Part shown: piece by piece, positions 1-9,670 of the stretch
Position numbering within the stretch: the stretch's first letter is position 1
Layout: each line of letters begins with the position of its first letter
NCBI RefSeq assembly: GCF_000146285.1
Contig: NZ_GL385912.1
Span: 544,076 to 608,075, forward strand
DNA from: Mobiluncus curtisii subsp. curtisii ATCC 35241
GTDB taxonomy: Bacteria; Actinomycetota; Actinomycetes; Actinomycetales; Actinomycetaceae
DNA length: 64,000 nucleotides
Reading direction: 5' to 3'
Program-made: the position numbers and the translations under genes
The notes under the pieces: model-generated
Seen by the model: the letters and a program-made list of their open reading frames with translations, nothing else
What the model was told of the DNA's origin: nothing
The model's database searches: none

Positions 1-455
1 GGGTGGTGCTGGCGGCTGAACGCGGTTTCGGGGAGGCTGCCGCCCTGCTCTATACCGCCGGCATGTCCACCAACATCAACTGGTCCTCCATGGACATCAC
101 CTCCCCCACCAATGCATTCAACCCTGTGCGTCCCGGCGAGACGTTATCGCTGCACGTGTGGGCGATGCGTACCGAGGCGGTGGAACCCAACGCGGTGGAC
201 ATCGCTAACTTCTCTGCCGCGGTGTTGGTGATGATTGCCCTCCTGTTCTCGATTTTGGCTCGCACCATCACGAAACGGGTTCACGCCAGCCTGGCGGGCC
301 TGTCTGACCAGGCTCCCCAGGGCGGCACAGGCAAGTGGCGTAAGGTCAACGCTGGAACCCCCGTCCCCGCTACTGACACGGTGAATCGTCCCGAACCGAC
401 TATTGACGCTACGAACTTCACCGACCGTTTCCACACTGATAAAGGAAAGGAATAA
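1..455 (+). CDS. pstA: Phosphate ABC transporter permease PstA (C-terminal part)
   Basis: Only the last 150 or so codons lie in the window; the start is upstream of base 1. PstA is one of two membrane permeases that carry phosphate through the high-affinity Pst importer. The visible part has the end of the permease core (AAALLYTAG, then the periplasmic stretch with LSLHVW) and a last membrane helix (AAVLVMIALLFSILA), followed by a hydrophilic tail of about 60 residues that is longer than usual for PstA. The next gene, six bases downstream, is a clear pstB, which fixes the identity. Confidence 0.88.
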   Translation, partial: VVLAAERGFGEAAALLYTAGMSTNINWSSMDITSPTNAFNPVRPGETLSLHVWAMRTEAVEPNAVDIANFSAAVLVMIALLFSILARTITKRVHASLAGLSDQAPQGGTGKWRKVNAGTPVPATDTVNRPEPTIDATNFTDRFHTDKGKE

Positions 456-461
456 TCACTC

Positions 462-1265
462 ATGACTGCGCAAACCAACGTCCTGGCGTCCCCCTCGGCG
501 CCCAAAATTTCCACCACCGCCAAGTTTTCCGCGCGTGACCTGCACCTGCATTACGGCGATTTTGAGGCTCTCAAGGGAGTCAACATCGACATTCAACCCC
601 GCAAAATCACGGCTTTGATTGGCCCCTCCGGCTGCGGCAAGTCGACTTTCCTGAAAACCTTGAATCGAATGAATGACCTGGTCAAGGGCGTTAGCATCAC
701 CGGTCAGGTACTGCTGGACGGCGCGGATATTTTCAAGGATATGGACGCCCTCGCCCTGCGGAAGCGGGTGGGCATGGTGTTCCAGCAGCCCAATCCGTTC
801 CCCAAGTCGGTCTTTGACAACATCGCCTATGGGCCGCGTATCAACGGGATTCGCAATCACCGGGAGCTGAGCGAAATCGTGGAGCGTTCCCTGCGTCAAG
901 CCGCGATTTGGGACGAGCTAAAGGATCGCTTGCACAAGTCCGCCGTGGGGCTTTCCGGGGGTCAGCAGCAGCGCCTGTGCATCGCCCGCGCTTTGGCTAC
1001 CGAACCGGACGTCATCTTAATGGACGAACCGACCTCCGCTCTGGACCCGATTTCTACTTCCAAGATTGAGGAACTGGTCGTGGACCTGGCTCGGGATTAC
1101 ACCATCGTGATTGTGACCCACAATATGCAACAGGCTTCGCGTATCGCCGACAACACGGCGTTCTTCCTGCTGGGCGAACTGGTGGAGTACAACGATACGG
1201 AAACCCTGTTCAGCGTGCCGTCGGACCAGCGCACCGAGGACTACATCACGGGTCGGTTCAGCTGA
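462..1265 (+). CDS. pstB: Phosphate ABC transporter ATP-binding protein PstB
   Basis: 267-residue ATPase that powers phosphate import through PstC/PstA. Walker A (GPSGCGKST) is at residues 54-62, the signature LSGGQQQR and Walker [13 protein letters not shown] follow, and the H-loop histidine is in VTHNMQQ. The first 20 residues form a Ser/Thr/Ala-rich extension common in actinobacterial PstB. A purine-rich stretch (AAAGGAAAGG, 441-450) precedes the ATG. The gene follows pstA after 6 bp, so the two are co-transcribed. Confidence 0.97.
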   Translation: MTAQTNVLASPSAPKISTTAKFSARDLHLHYGDFEALKGVNIDIQPRKITALIGPSGCGKSTFLKTLNRMNDLVKGVSITGQVLLDGADIFKDMDALALRKRVGMVFQQPNPFPKSVFDNIAYGPRINGIRNHRELSEIVERSLRQAAIWDELKDRLHKSAVGLSGGQQQRLCIARALATEPDVILMDEPTSALDPISTSKIEELVVDLARDYTIVIVTHNMQQASRIADNTAFFLLGELVEYNDTETLFSVPSDQRTEDYITGRFS

Positions 1266-1351
1266 CACTGTTTTCGCGTGCCCCGGCGGACTCCGCTGGT
1301 GCGCGACGGGGAAATACCGTTCTGAGTTATGGAACAGAAAGTAGGGAGTTA

Positions 1352-2017
1352 ATGCGATCCCGATTCGATCAACAACTCACGCAGCTCAGCGAAATGCTGG
1401 TGCAGACCGGAGAGCTGTGCGAACAGGCCATCAGTCAGACCATGGTGGCTCTGTCCAGTTCCAGCGATGAAATCGCCCGTGAAGTCATCCGGGCTGATGC
1501 CCACATCGATCAGATGGAACGGGACATTGAGCACTTGTGTCTGAAATTGCTGTTGCAGCAGCAGCCCGTGGCGGGGGATTTACGCCAGGTTTCCGCCGCC
1601 CTCAAAATGATTACCGACATGGAACGTATCGGCGATCAGGCAGCGGATATTGCGGAAATCGTGAAGTCTACGGATATGTCCCTGGTGCGAGGATTCCCCA
1701 AGATACCTCAGATGGCGGCGAAAACTGCCGCGATGGTCCATGATGCGGTCCAGTCTTTTGTCGACCGCGATTTGGCTTTGGCTACTGCCACCCAAGCGGC
1801 GGATGACGCGGTAGACCGGATGTTTGCTGAGGTCGCCACCGAGATGATTGATTTCATTGTGCATGCCGATGCCGCGGACGCTCAAAAGGCTATCGACGTC
1901 ATCATGATTGCCAAATATCTGGAACGTATCGGGGATCACGCCACGAACCTCGCCGAGTGGGTGGATTTCTCGATTACGGGGGTACACGATGTCAGCTTCG
2001 ACACAAAATCCGCCTGA
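1352..2017 (+). CDS. phoU: Phosphate signalling complex protein PhoU
   Basis: 221-residue cytoplasmic all-helical protein that links the Pst transporter to the phosphate sensor kinase and keeps the regulon off when phosphate is sufficient. The two repeated PhoU three-helix units each carry the metal-binding type motif, seen as KMITDMERIGDQAADIAE and AKYLERIGDHATNLAEW. A good ribosome-binding site (AGGGAG) sits just before the ATG. The gene lies 86 bp after pstB, and its end overlaps the response-regulator start by 29 bp, so translation is probably coupled. Confidence 0.96.
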   Translation: MRSRFDQQLTQLSEMLVQTGELCEQAISQTMVALSSSSDEIAREVIRADAHIDQMERDIEHLCLKLLLQQQPVAGDLRQVSAALKMITDMERIGDQAADIAEIVKSTDMSLVRGFPKIPQMAAKTAAMVHDAVQSFVDRDLALATATQAADDAVDRMFAEVATEMIDFIVHADAADAQKAIDVIMIAKYLERIGDHATNLAEWVDFSITGVHDVSFDTKSA

Positions 2018-2729
2018 ATCGGGCGGTCCTTGGAATAATGGAAGTGTGATTTATTTTGTCGAGGATGACCTGAACATTCGAGATTTGGTCGTTTACACCC
2101 TCGGTTCCACCGGGTTTACCGCTCGGGGTTTCGCTGATTATCGGGAATTTCGCGAAGCGATGACGGAGCTGCTCCCGGAAATGATTTTGCTGGACATTAT
2201 GCTGCCGGGCGTTGATGGTATCCAGATTTTGCGTCGAATTCGGGCTAACCCGGAAACCGAGGACATTCCGGTCATCATGGTTACGGCAAAAGGCGCCGAG
2301 TTTGACAAGGTCAAGTCCTTGGACTTGGGGGCTGACGACTACATCACCAAGCCGTTTGGCATGATGGAGCTGGTGTCACGAGTCCGGGCAGTGCTGCGCC
2401 GCGTGGCTCGTCCCGCTGATTCTACTGTTGGGGACGAGGAAATCCTCACCATCGGCTCTATTGACCTGAACCTGCCCCGCCACACGGTCGCGGTTGCGGG
2501 TCGGGAGGTGAAACTGACGCTAAAGGAATACCAGCTGTTAGAGGAGCTGATGAGCCAGCCGGGGATTTTGTTTTCCCGCAACAGACTGCTGGATTCAATC
2601 TGGGGATACAGTTTCCATGGCGGGACGCGCACGGTCGATGTGCATATTCGCACGCTGCGCAAGAAACTCGGTCCGGCTGCGAAACATATTGAAACCGTGC
2701 GTGGCGTCGGCTACAAGATTTCCGAATGA
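1989..2729 (+). CDS. PhoB/RegX3-like response regulator
   Basis: OmpR/PhoB-family transcription factor of 246 residues. The receiver domain (about 20-135) has the acidic pair EDD, the phospho-acceptor Asp69 in LLDIMLPG, and the switch Lys in YITKPF. The winged-helix domain (about 150-245) has LTLKEYQLLEEL and TVDVHIRTLRKKL. I chose the ATG at 1989, inside the end of phoU and preceded by a GGGGG tract. A GTG at 2046, directly before the receiver domain, is a real alternative. The neighbouring phoU and kinase genes make phosphate starvation the likely signal. Confidence 0.93.
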   Translation: MSASTQNPPESGGPWNNGSVIYFVEDDLNIRDLVVYTLGSTGFTARGFADYREFREAMTELLPEMILLDIMLPGVDGIQILRRIRANPETEDIPVIMVTAKGAEFDKVKSLDLGADDYITKPFGMMELVSRVRAVLRRVARPADSTVGDEEILTIGSIDLNLPRHTVAVAGREVKLTLKEYQLLEELMSQPGILFSRNRLLDSIWGYSFHGGTRTVDVHIRTLRKKLGPAAKHIETVRGVGYKISE

Positions 2730-2771
2730 GTGCGTTGTTAGCGTAACCGCCATCGAATCAAGGGAGATTAT

Positions 2772-4325
2772 ATGCGACGCAAGATTTTGGGGGCTATCTC
2801 AGGTATTTCTGCCCTAGCTCTGGTGCTTGCTTATGCCGGTTCCGTTTTGTTCTTTTACCAGGTCAATCGTGCCAACATTTTGAACGCCCTGACCGAAGAG
2901 GGCAACCTGTTGGCGCTGAGCCTGGAGCATCATCCCGACGGTATGCAGACCCGGATGCTGACCGACTTTCACCGGCAGACCCCGGGGGTTCGCTTGACGT
3001 TGGTGGCCAGTGATGGTGAAGTTCTCTATGATTCCGAAGTCCCTGCCGCTCAGATGTCTAACCACGCGAACCGACCCGAGATCGTCTCGGCTTTGAGACG
3101 CCAGGCTGCCGGGTTGGGTTCCGATATCGAGGTACGTGATTCTGATACTCTCGGCGAGGATATGTGCTATTACGCGCGGGCTATTCCGTCGGGCAAAATC
3201 GTTCGCGTGGCGCGTCCTGTCCGCACGTTTTATGCCACGGTCCTGTCTGGGCTGCCGATTTTGGGCGGCATCGCCCTTGGTGTATTCGGGCTGTCTTTCC
3301 TCATTGCGCGACGTCAGGCCCGCCTGATTGTCGCGCCGCTGGAACAGATTGACCTGAACCACCCGCTCTCGGGCACCCCTTATGACCGCGACCGGCTGCC
3401 CAAGGTCAGCAAAAACGGGGTGTTCGGGAACTCCAGCGTTTTCGGTGGCGGAGGGATTTTCGGTTCGGGAGCCTGCACCGACACGCCCGCGGACGAGGAT
3501 CCGAATCAGCCTGAGTCTGCGGAGCCTCCCCTGCCCTCCGATGCGCTCCAAGCCTACGGTAAGGACCACGGAACGGTCCCGATTTACCCCGAGTTTTTGC
3601 CGCTGCTGCAACGTCTGGAACATCAGAATCGGGATAAGGAAGCCGCCGCGCGTTCCCGCCGCGAGTTTTCCGCTAACGTGTCTCACGAGTTGAAAACCCC
3701 GCTGACCTCTATCTCTGGATATGCCGAGATTATTCGTAATGGTTTGGTGAGAGACGAGGATATTCCAGGTTTTGCCGAGCGCATTCACCAGGAGTCCTCC
3801 CGACTGTTAGACCTGATTGGCGACATTATGGAGCTGTCCCGGCTGGACGAGGGTGGTCTGCCGGCAGAAGCGGGGGAGGTCGATTTGTTTGGTTTGTGCC
3901 GTACGGTGGTGGAGCGGCTGCAGGCTCGCGCCGCGGCCTTCGATGTGAAGCTGACCTTGTCCGGCTCACGCACGACGCTCATCGGGGTGGAGCCGCTCCT
4001 GGGTGAGATGGTGTACAACCTGGTGGACAACGCGATTAAGTACAATCGCGAGGGCGGTGAGGTGAACGTTTGGGCAGGGACGCACCTGGGCAGGCCCCAG
4101 CTGGTCGTGACCGACACGGGTATCGGGATTCCTCTCGAGGATCAGGAGCGCGTGTTTGAGCGGTTTTATCGGGTGGATAAGTCGCATTCGCGACAGACCG
4201 GGGGTACCGGTTTGGGGCTATCTATCGTCAAGCACGCCGCTAGCCTGCATTCGGCAGAGATTACGGTGAACTCGACTCCGGGTCAGGGCACGCGCATCGA
4301 AGTGACTTTCCCGGACGCGGCTTGA
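2772..4325 (+). CDS. PhoR/SenX3-like sensor histidine kinase
   Basis: 517-residue membrane kinase that should phosphorylate the regulator encoded just upstream. Transmembrane helices lie at about residues 8-28 and 156-178, with an extracytoplasmic sensing region between them. A Gly/Pro-rich linker (about 205-270) replaces the usual PAS domain. The phospho-accepting His305 is in the HisKA motif SANVSHELKTPL. The ATPase domain has the N box (NLVDNAIKYN, from about 416), DTGIGIP and GGTGLGLSIVKH. A ribosome-binding site (AAGGGAG) precedes the ATG. It closes the phosphate-sensing cluster. Confidence 0.93.
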   Translation: MRRKILGAISGISALALVLAYAGSVLFFYQVNRANILNALTEEGNLLALSLEHHPDGMQTRMLTDFHRQTPGVRLTLVASDGEVLYDSEVPAAQMSNHANRPEIVSALRRQAAGLGSDIEVRDSDTLGEDMCYYARAIPSGKIVRVARPVRTFYATVLSGLPILGGIALGVFGLSFLIARRQARLIVAPLEQIDLNHPLSGTPYDRDRLPKVSKNGVFGNSSVFGGGGIFGSGACTDTPADEDPNQPESAEPPLPSDALQAYGKDHGTVPIYPEFLPLLQRLEHQNRDKEAAARSRREFSANVSHELKTPLTSISGYAEIIRNGLVRDEDIPGFAERIHQESSRLLDLIGDIMELSRLDEGGLPAEAGEVDLFGLCRTVVERLQARAAAFDVKLTLSGSRTTLIGVEPLLGEMVYNLVDNAIKYNREGGEVNVWAGTHLGRPQLVVTDTGIGIPLEDQERVFERFYRVDKSHSRQTGGTGLGLSIVKHAASLHSAEITVNSTPGQGTRIEVTFPDAA

Positions 4326-4559
4326 ATTTAGCGCCACTCAACGACACCAAGCGCGCGCGGATTCGGGGGAGTGACGCGTAGCTGTAGCCGCCTATGGGCT
4401 CGTGTCATGGATAGAAATCAGGTTAAGCCGTGAACTAGTTTTTCAAACTGTGATTTCATATAATGAAAAATGTTTAATTTTTGAAAATAAGCTCCGAGGT
4501 CACGTTGTAAAACATTCCATCTTTGAATGTGTCGTGATCACCGGGGAGGGGATAATTCC
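4326..4559 (+). promoter_or_regulatory. AT-rich upstream region of the surface-protein gene
   Basis: Non-coding gap of 234 bp. A perfect TATAAT lies at 4459-4464 within an AT-rich tract, a plausible -10 box, but no good -35 is seen at the normal distance. A strong ribosome-binding site (GGGGAGGGG, about 4542-4550) sits just before the ATG at 4560. No gene was seen here. Confidence 0.45.
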
Positions 4560-7500
4560 ATGAATGTTCACTTTAAGCAAGCTGTTGCAGGGATAATTGC
4601 GCTGGGACTGGTACTTCCAGGGGCGATGATTTTATCTTCGCCGGGGGAAGCTAGCGCCGCCGAACACAGCACCTATGCAGACTCTCTGAGCGCCGAACCG
4701 GTAAAGCTTTCAGGCAGCGAAACTGCTGCGGATGTCATCAAGAACCCCGCGCAGCCAGATATTTACACCCTACGTAGCGACTATGAAATTACAAAAGATG
4801 GACATAATATCATCAACTACCAACCCTACGTAGCCACCGTGGGAGCAGCCGCTACCTCAGAGGAACAGAACAAAGTCGACAAGACCATTAAGCTGCCACA
4901 GTTTGCTGGCTATAACAAGCCTACGGATAATGCTAATGATCCAATCAATAACTACCACATCGACTACCAACGAGTCGTAGATGCAGCCCAAGCTGGGAGC
5001 ACCACTGGTGACACCGAATATGGAAAAGTACACCAGGCGAAAAAAGAGTATATATACAAAGGTCTGCCTGGAACCATCACGATAAAGCACGTGTTTCAGG
5101 AATTACGAAAAATTAATGAATACAGTAGAAAGCCGGGAACTAACACCGACATTATCACTACGCAAACCGGACAAGTTGGTGACAAGCCTCTCATCAAGCC
5201 CTTACCAGCTGCTGAAATAGCTGGTTTTGTACCCGAAAATAAAGAGATGAGGGTTTTAATCACGCAACGTGGTCGCAACGTGGAAATGCGTTACAACCGC
5301 GCCTACTATGCGGTCACATTTGACACCCAGGATGGGACGGCGGTGCCCACTCGCACCCTGTATTACGGACAAGAAATTCCTGCCATCAAGAGCACTGATA
5401 TCCCCACCAGAATTGGAGCTAAGTTCTTAGGCTGGAAGCCATCTGTCGATTTGCACGGCACTTTGAATGGGACAGAAACTACATTTAGGTCTAATGAAAT
5501 CATTAAAGACAGCGCCGGTACCCCTCTCAAAGATCTAAACGCCAAACTAATCATGCCGGCTCACCATATAAAGTTCACGGCAGTTTGGGAGGAGGATCCT
5601 ACGGCAGATTATGCGATTCAATTTTGGACGGAAAAAGCTGATCATGCTGATAACGCTCCGCTCTTACAAAAGTATGAATTCGTGGGCACTCACGTGTACC
5701 GGAACAAGGCCACAGGTTACCGTCCGAATCTGGAGGAAGAGCCCATCAAGGGAGTGGAATTCCCCGATTTGGATAAAAAACGTTTAGTTAAAATCTGGAA
5801 CGGAGATAAGTTCCTGTCTGGTCGGTTCCTGTATTTCAATAAATTCTATAAATACAATAAAACTTTAACTGATAGCGAAAATGCTGATCCAGATACTCCC
5901 AGTGAGGTAAAGCCTGTTTCCGCTACCGGCAAGACCGTCTATAACATCTATTTCGACCGACAGGTCTATGAAGTGTACTTTACGAAATCTAACGTCAGTA
6001 GTATGGATTCTTTCTTTCCTACAATATGGCGGTATAATAAACAATCAGGTGAACCAGAACAAGTAGGTGGGCCAGGACACCCCTACCACTTCAAAGCCAG
6101 ATTTAACCAGCGCATGTTAGATTGGCCGAACGATGCCCTCCAAACCAAGGGGTTCGATGAGGGTAAGCAAAGCTTCGGGTGGGGGCCGAACTTCTTAGAA
6201 CCGAATTGGATATACCGCGACACGCCTCCTTACCGGCTATCAGCTGATGACTTCTTAGACATGGAGGAATACACTAAATACTCCGGCTACACCAGCCAAA
6301 TTGATGCCGGCGACGGTACCACCATCCCGGTTAATCTGGCGGCAAATCCACAAACTTTCACCACGCTCTCTTTTGGTATCGTGCAAGCAGGTGATAACGG
6401 TAACCCGTCGACACCTCACCACATGGACTTTTGGATGGATGGCTTTGACATAAATCCAGACTGGCAACCTGGCATGGATCCGAAAGAAAAATATAATAAA
6501 ATTATTGACTACGACCTTTATAGATCTAAAGCCGATACAAACAGTTCCAGCTATAGTCATAAGGCTCCGGTAGTCCAAGGCTTTACCCCTTACGATATAA
6601 ACCCCGGGACGGGCATCGCGTCGGAGGATTCGAGACCACTGACGGAAAACGATTTTGATGAGCTGAACGAGGCGCGGGGCGAGATAACGCCATACCCCAA
6701 AGAAGAAATAACAGACATTTTTGGTAATACCGACAACAAGGGTAAAATGCACTTTATAAAAGCATTCTTTAGTAACGCCGATGAGTTTGGCGACCCACTA
6801 GAGGGTGACGAATTTGAAGAAAATGGCTATATTCGTTTTTACTACAAACGCAATCAGTATAAATTGCGTTTCAATAATGACCCCGCCACCATCAAAGCTG
6901 ACAGCGAATATAATGCAAGCAATCAGAAAGATATCTTTTATCAAAAACCTTTACAGGATTTGAATCTGGATAACGTTGATACTTTGTTAGACATGGGTCT
7001 AACGGATCTTTTAGAACGGGATAGCCACGGAGACTATCAAGTTAAACGACCCGCCGGACTCGCGCCCAATATGGTATTCAAAGGCTGGTCCCTGGACCCT
7101 GCCGGACGGAAAATGGTTTCGGACAGCAAAGAAACCATGCCTGCTCACAACCTGGTCCTCTACGCCAAGTGGGAGGAACCTGACTATAAGTGGAAAGTCA
7201 CTTTTGACCCGGCAGGCGGCACTTTGCCACCCGTTGACGCCGCACAGCTCGCGACAGAGCAAAAAACCATCCGGGAGATGACTGGCACCCATGTGGGTAA
7301 GGTCACCTATCCCCAGAAAACTGCTGCCGCATCGGGAGCTACCCCAGATGACAAGCAGGTATTCACCGTGCTGCATCGCCAGAAACTGGTAGAGCCTACC
7401 AAGCCCACGCGGGACGACTATTCTTTCCTAGGATGGGAAGTATTGCACTACAAGAAAGATGCTCACGGCAGATACACCGATGAGATTGATAATTCCTATC

Positions 7501-9092
7501 GTCAGAGGTATATCGTCCCTGAGCTGTATTCTTTCGGAAATGAAGTGGTGGATTCCCTTTACCTCAGGGCGATTTGGGTAAAGAACGACTTTGAAAAGGT
7601 TAAGGTGTATCACCACTTCTTAGATAGCCAATACCGCACCGACCCGAGTGTTCCAGATAATCCTAAAATCATCGTTTTAGAGCAGGAACGTGCCGGACAA
7701 TATACGATGGCACTCGCTACTCAACAAAACGAGAAATGGCTCCTTGCCCAACATGACGAACTGCTGAAGACCAAAGACCAGCAACTTAAGGCACTCTACA
7801 CCGAATACAACGACCGTTTAGGCTTCGAAAACACAGGTTTCCAAACGTTTAGGGTGCAGCCAAAACAGATTATCGAAAATGGTCATCCCGTACCTAATCC
7901 CGAATATAAGAACAACGAATTTCACTTTTTCTATGTTCCTTTCCGGACCCGTAACTACAAAGTTAACTATGTGGACGAAAGAGCCCAGGCGGAATTGCGG
8001 ACAGCCACCACGGAGGCTCAGAAACAAGCCATTATTAACAAATACCGCCTCATCGACCAGGAACAGGTCTCTAGCCAAGCACGCCACTATGATGCGCGAA
8101 ACTACAAGCCGATCAAAGGGTGGAAGCTCACCTCAGCGCCGCAACAGCAGCTCTTTTACGATGTAGAGGAAAGTACCAATAAATTCCTAGGTATCAACGG
8201 CACCGGCTCTGATGAAATCACTTTCTTTTACCGGGATGTCCGAATCATCGAGGTACCCCAGGGAGGCGTGACTCCTCCCGGATATGTGCGGGTCACGTTT
8301 AAGGCCAGTGAGGGCGGCTCCTTTGGCTCGGATGCCGCAGGGCACCCCATCACGGAACTGCATTACGATGTCCTCAAGGGTACTAAATCAAGCCAGCTTC
8401 CTGTTCCGCAGGAATTGGGAGGCGGTACTCGCAATGCCGACAAATACTATATCACCCCGGATGCGGGCAGGAATTTTGTAAACTGGGACAAAGACCCGCT
8501 TTCTCCGGTCATCACGCTTGATGACAGCTCTCATGTCTTTACTGCGCAATTCTCGGCTCCGGCGCCGACTCCGCCTGCGCCGACTCCGGGTCCAACCACA
8601 CCACCCGCGCCGACGCCTAACCCGACCACGCCCGCGCCGACGCCTAACCCGACCACGCCTGTGCCGACACCCAATCCGACTACGCCGACTACTCCGCCGA
8701 CGCCTGGTCCGACCACGCCCGCGCCTAGCCCGGCTACGCCGACTCCGGGAGGGACACCCTCGACTCCGGTTTCACCGGCGCCCAGCACGCCAAGCACTCC
8801 GGCTACCCCAAAGCCGAGCCAGCCGAGTGAACCGAGCCAGCCGGAAACGCCGGCACCGCCGCGTTCACCTGAAAATTTCGGGAAACCGGCTACACCTGCG
8901 CTCCCCGGTAAGAGCCTTACCCCCTCTCTACCGCCGTCTGCGCCCATCAGTCCCGACCAGCAGCACAAGTCGAATCCGGCTAAGCTTGCGGCGACTGGAG
9001 CGAACTCGCTGCTCTATCTCTATGCGGCGATTTTGTTCACCGTAACCGGTGGCTTGATGGTCAGGATTAACAGAAGACGGGTTCGGGATTAA
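4560..9092 (+). CDS. Large wall-anchored surface protein with InlB B-type repeats
   Basis: 1510-residue secreted protein, probably an adhesin. A signal peptide covers about residues 1-34 (hydrophobic core ending ASAAEH). The body contains several copies of the InlB-B/Listeria-Bacteroides repeat pattern: a strand such as VTFDTQDG, VTFDPAGG or VTFKASEGG, then a conserved FLGW/FKGW, then MPAH and TAVW/YAKW. A Pro/Thr-rich wall-spanning region lies at about 1333-1450. The C-terminus has the sorting signal LAATG (1476-1480), a hydrophobic helix and an Arg-rich tail. LAxTG is the signal type handled by class E sortases in actinobacteria. The DNA is visibly more AT-rich than its neighbours. I start at the ATG with the strong ribosome-binding site rather than 33 bp upstream. 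Confidence 0.9.
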   Translation: MNVHFKQAVAGIIALGLVLPGAMILSSPGEASAAEHSTYADSLSAEPVKLSGSETAADVIKNPAQPDIYTLRSDYEITKDGHNIINYQPYVATVGAAATSEEQNKVDKTIKLPQFAGYNKPTDNANDPINNYHIDYQRVVDAAQAGSTTGDTEYGKVHQAKKEYIYKGLPGTITIKHVFQELRKINEYSRKPGTNTDIITTQTGQVGDKPLIKPLPAAEIAGFVPENKEMRVLITQRGRNVEMRYNRAYYAVTFDTQDGTAVPTRTLYYGQEIPAIKSTDIPTRIGAKFLGWKPSVDLHGTLNGTETTFRSNEIIKDSAGTPLKDLNAKLIMPAHHIKFTAVWEEDPTADYAIQFWTEKADHADNAPLLQKYEFVGTHVYRNKATGYRPNLEEEPIKGVEFPDLDKKRLVKIWNGDKFLSGRFLYFNKFYKYNKTLTDSENADPDTPSEVKPVSATGKTVYNIYFDRQVYEVYFTKSNVSSMDSFFPTIWRYNKQSGEPEQVGGPGHPYHFKARFNQRMLDWPNDALQTKGFDEGKQSFGWGPNFLEPNWIYRDTPPYRLSADDFLDMEEYTKYSGYTSQIDAGDGTTIPVNLAANPQTFTTLSFGIVQAGDNGNPSTPHHMDFWMDGFDINPDWQPGMDPKEKYNKIIDYDLYRSKADTNSSSYSHKAPVVQGFTPYDINPGTGIASEDSRPLTENDFDELNEARGEITPYPKEEITDIFGNTDNKGKMHFIKAFFSNADEFGDPLEGDEFEENGYIRFYYKRNQYKLRFNNDPATIKADSEYNASNQKDIFYQKPLQDLNLDNVDTLLDMGLTDLLERDSHGDYQVKRPAGLAPNMVFKGWSLDPAGRKMVSDSKETMPAHNLVLYAKWEEPDYKWKVTFDPAGGTLPPVDAAQLATEQKTIREMTGTHVGKVTYPQKTAAASGATPDDKQVFTVLHRQKLVEPTKPTRDDYSFLGWEVLHYKKDAHGRYTDEIDNSYRQRYIVPELYSFGNEVVDSLYLRAIWVKNDFEKVKVYHHFLDSQYRTDPSVPDNPKIIVLEQERAGQYTMALATQQNEKWLLAQHDELLKTKDQQLKALYTEYNDRLGFENTGFQTFRVQPKQIIENGHPVPNPEYKNNEFHFFYVPFRTRNYKVNYVDERAQAELRTATTEAQKQAIINKYRLIDQEQVSSQARHYDARNYKPIKGWKLTSAPQQQLFYDVEESTNKFLGINGTGSDEITFFYRDVRIIEVPQGGVTPPGYVRVTFKASEGGSFGSDAAGHPITELHYDVLKGTKSSQLPVPQELGGGTRNADKYYITPDAGRNFVNWDKDPLSPVITLDDSSHVFTAQFSAPAPTPPAPTPGPTTPPAPTPNPTTPAPTPNPTTPVPTPNPTTPTTPPTPGPTTPAPSPATPTPGGTPSTPVSPAPSTPSTPATPKPSQPSEPSQPETPAPPRSPENFGKPATPALPGKSLTPSLPPSAPISPDQQHKSNPAKLAATGANSLLYLYAAILFTVTGGLMVRINRRRVRD

Positions 9093-9101
9093 AACGAACC
9101 T

Positions 9102-9136
9102 CGGCGGGGCACCGTATATACGGTGCCCCGCCGTCT
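9102..9136 (+). terminator. Rho-independent terminator after the surface-protein gene
   Basis: Near-perfect palindrome with arms CGGCGGGGCACCGTA and TACGGTGCCCCGCCG, followed by TCTTT, starting 10 bp after the stop codon. Confidence 0.9.
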
Positions 9137-9263
9137 TTAATCGTCATAATGCACCGCAAGCCTACACGCTTGCGACATTGCCCGACTTTCGCGCTAAATA
9201 TAACCCAGTTACACTGTTAATTTGCTGTCCTAGCCCAGGTTATATATACTGTTTAGGCACTTC

Positions 9264-9336
9264 GGGGCATTGGCGCAGTTGGTAGCGCGCTTCCATGGCA
9301 TGGAAGAGGTCAGGGGTTCGAATCCCCTATGCTCCA
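9264..9336 (+). tRNA. tRNA-Ala (anticodon GGC)
   Basis: A 73-base cloverleaf can be drawn: acceptor GGGGCAT with ATGCTCC, D arm GCGC...GCGC, anticodon stem CTTCC/GGAAG with loop ATGGCAT (anticodon GGC, reading GCC), and T arm AGGGG-TTCGAAT-CCCCT. The discriminator base is A, and a complete CCA is not encoded. The accessory island begins on its 3' side. Confidence 0.96.
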
Positions 9337-9344
9337 CATTACGA

Positions 9345-9376
9345 AGTCGCGGAAACCTTTGGTTTTCGCGACTTTT
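9345..9376 (+). terminator. Terminator after tRNA-Ala
   Basis: Hairpin with arms AGTCGCGGAAACC and GGTTTTCGCGACT (one G-T pair) followed by TTT, eight bases after the tRNA. Confidence 0.8.
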
Positions 9377-9379
9377 GCA

Positions 9380-9670
9380 TTTTACAGTCGTGAGTTTTTG
9401 GGCGTGCTGAAAGCTGACACCTAGCAGGGTGCCGATGTCTCGATAGGACAGCCCAAGGGCGTAAAGGTCGGATGACGCTTCTTACGCCACGTTGGTGGCT
9501 TTGGCTCGCGTTTTTGAAGCTTTGCGCTGCAGTTCGATTGCTGGGGCGGAAACCGAGGTAAACGCCGGGTCTGGAATCACGTTTACTGCGGTGGTTTGCG
9601 GGTTTTCCTCCACTTCGGGGAACAGGGTCAGTGCGTCTTGAACCTGCGCGGGAATCTGGGTAAAGGACAA
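9380..9670 (-). pseudogene. Remnant of a small HTH protein (HicB-like antitoxin type), with in-frame stop
   Basis: On the minus strand an ORF starting MSFTQIPAQVQDALTLFP runs to a TAA at about 9482. The same frame then continues with a typical C-terminal helix-turn-helix (SYRDIGTLLGVSFQHAQKL), so a stop codon has split the gene. The frame runs on without a stop into the terminator/tRNA region, so the original 3' end is lost. Upstream in the same frame lies another stop (TAG near 9684). The HTH resembles those ending actinobacterial HicB-type antitoxins; no toxin partner is seen. The assignment is tentative, but decay is clear. Confidence 0.5.

Noticed and set aside
1267-1310. GC-rich inverted repeat between pstB and phoU
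   Set aside because: Pairing is poor and the genes belong together; not a convincing terminator.
2814-3788. 324-codon minus-strand ORF opposite the sensor kinase
   Set aside because: It is the antisense shadow of a clear histidine kinase; no family similarity, composition rich in Arg/Gln.
8531-8968. 145-codon Gly/Val-rich minus-strand ORF
   Set aside because: Mirror of the Pro/Thr-rich wall-spanning repeats of the surface protein.
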